This document shows, piece after piece, positions 42,271-42,568 of a DNA stretch of 42,568 nt. The position numbers and the translations under genes were made by a program. The DNA comes from Mycobacteroides chelonae. GTDB taxonomy: Bacteria; Actinomycetota; Actinomycetes; Mycobacteriales; Mycobacteriaceae. Numbering within the stretch: position 1 is the stretch's first letter; every line of letters starts with the position of its first letter. The DNA is taken from the NCBI GenBank assembly GCA_014204435.1, contig JACHLF010000014.1:1-42568 (forward strand). The letters are read 5' to 3'. Under the pieces are notes generated by a model, which saw only the letters and a program-made list of their open reading frames with translations, did no database searches and was not told the DNA's origin.

Positions 42271-42465
42271 AAACGGCAGACCTGACAGGCAAGGCACTGG
42301 GCTCGCGCGGTGCCAACTGGTGCTGGTTTGCTGTTCATACTCGCGTCATGTTTGGCCGGTAACCTAGCAATATCGGCAACGGGGTCGGTGCTATTACGTG
42401 TGGTCCGAATCGCCGTGTAGGCCGTGAATAACCGGCCGGTTGCGGCCATCTTTGATGGGTTCCGT

Positions 42466-42568
42466 ATGAAGAGTTCTGTCACCGAGCAGGCTACGAAGCG
42501 GTTGTTGTTGCAGAATTTGCGGCACGATCTTCCGGCTTCCCTCGTTGTATTCCTGGTCGCGTTGCCGC
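42466..42568 (+). CDS. SulP-family anion transporter (partial, N-terminus only)
   Basis: The first 34 codons of a gene that runs off the right edge: MKSSVTEQATKRLLLQNLRH followed by DLPASLVVFLVALP. The phrase DLPASLVVFLVALPL is the typical opening of SulP-family bicarbonate/sulfate transporters, which lead directly into helix 1. The anion cannot be told from this part. No strong ribosome binding site is seen before the ATG. Confidence 0.75.
   Translation, partial: MKSSVTEQATKRLLLQNLRHDLPASLVVFLVALP

Noticed and set aside
42098..42367. 89-codon plus-strand frame MSSPHPPRQ...
   Set aside because: Its residues look random. The adjacent frame with VTNGGEGADGYRDAA is more protein-like, though itself only a remnant.

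Overview
The window reads as chromosomal DNA of a rapidly growing mycobacterium. It carries an ESX-3 type VII secretion operon, mycobactin genes with their MbtH partner, the carboxymycobactin importer IrtAB, and the SigK/RskA locus. Each is close in sequence and length to the M. tuberculosis proteins as I remember them. The arrangement, with ESX-3 head to head with mbtI and a reduced mycobactin cluster, suggests the Mycobacteroides abscessus-chelonae group. That placement is inference; no species-specific marker was used.

Positions 1-9529 (minus strand) hold the first half of ESX-3: eccA3, eccB3, eccC3, PE5, PPE4 and the start of esxG, mostly joined by 4-base stop/start overlaps. Positions 9530-10285 are a regulatory and degenerate stretch between eccA3 and mbtI. 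It has three IdeR-like iron boxes, a partial duplication of the eccA3 start region, and remnants of a LysR regulator and a HEAT-repeat protein.

Positions 10286-24181 are the siderophore block: mbtI, mbtA, a divergent mbtF-mbtG-mbtH operon, a decayed IS630-type transposase, and irtA-irtB. Iron boxes lie upstream of mbtI, between mbtA and mbtF, and upstream of irtA. MbtI makes salicylate, MbtA activates it, MbtF adds a lysine unit, MbtG hydroxylates lysine, MbtH supports the adenylation domain, and IrtAB brings back the ferric siderophore and reduces it. mbtB, mbtC, mbtD and mbtE are not here and must lie elsewhere.

Positions 24259-28209 hold an MFS remnant, a gntR-PCuAC-DyP peroxidase operon (heme/copper themed) and a divergent CynX/NimT-type MFS transporter. 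Positions 28242-33621 are the six-gene SigK operon, every junction overlapping by 4 bases, with a SigK-type promoter upstream. Positions 33767-37083 hold TspO, an amino acid permease, a YnfA-like remnant, a small secreted protein and an unrecognised protein.

Positions 37355-41363 look acquired: a DUF1611 protein coupled to an ornithine/alanine racemase-family PLP enzyme, followed on the other strand by a tyrosine recombinase and its overlapping XRE regulator. Positions 41364-42465 carry no intact gene, but hold several palindromes, repeated CTGAC motifs and two gene tails. The window ends inside the start of a SulP anion transporter. No tRNA, rRNA or CRISPR array was seen.
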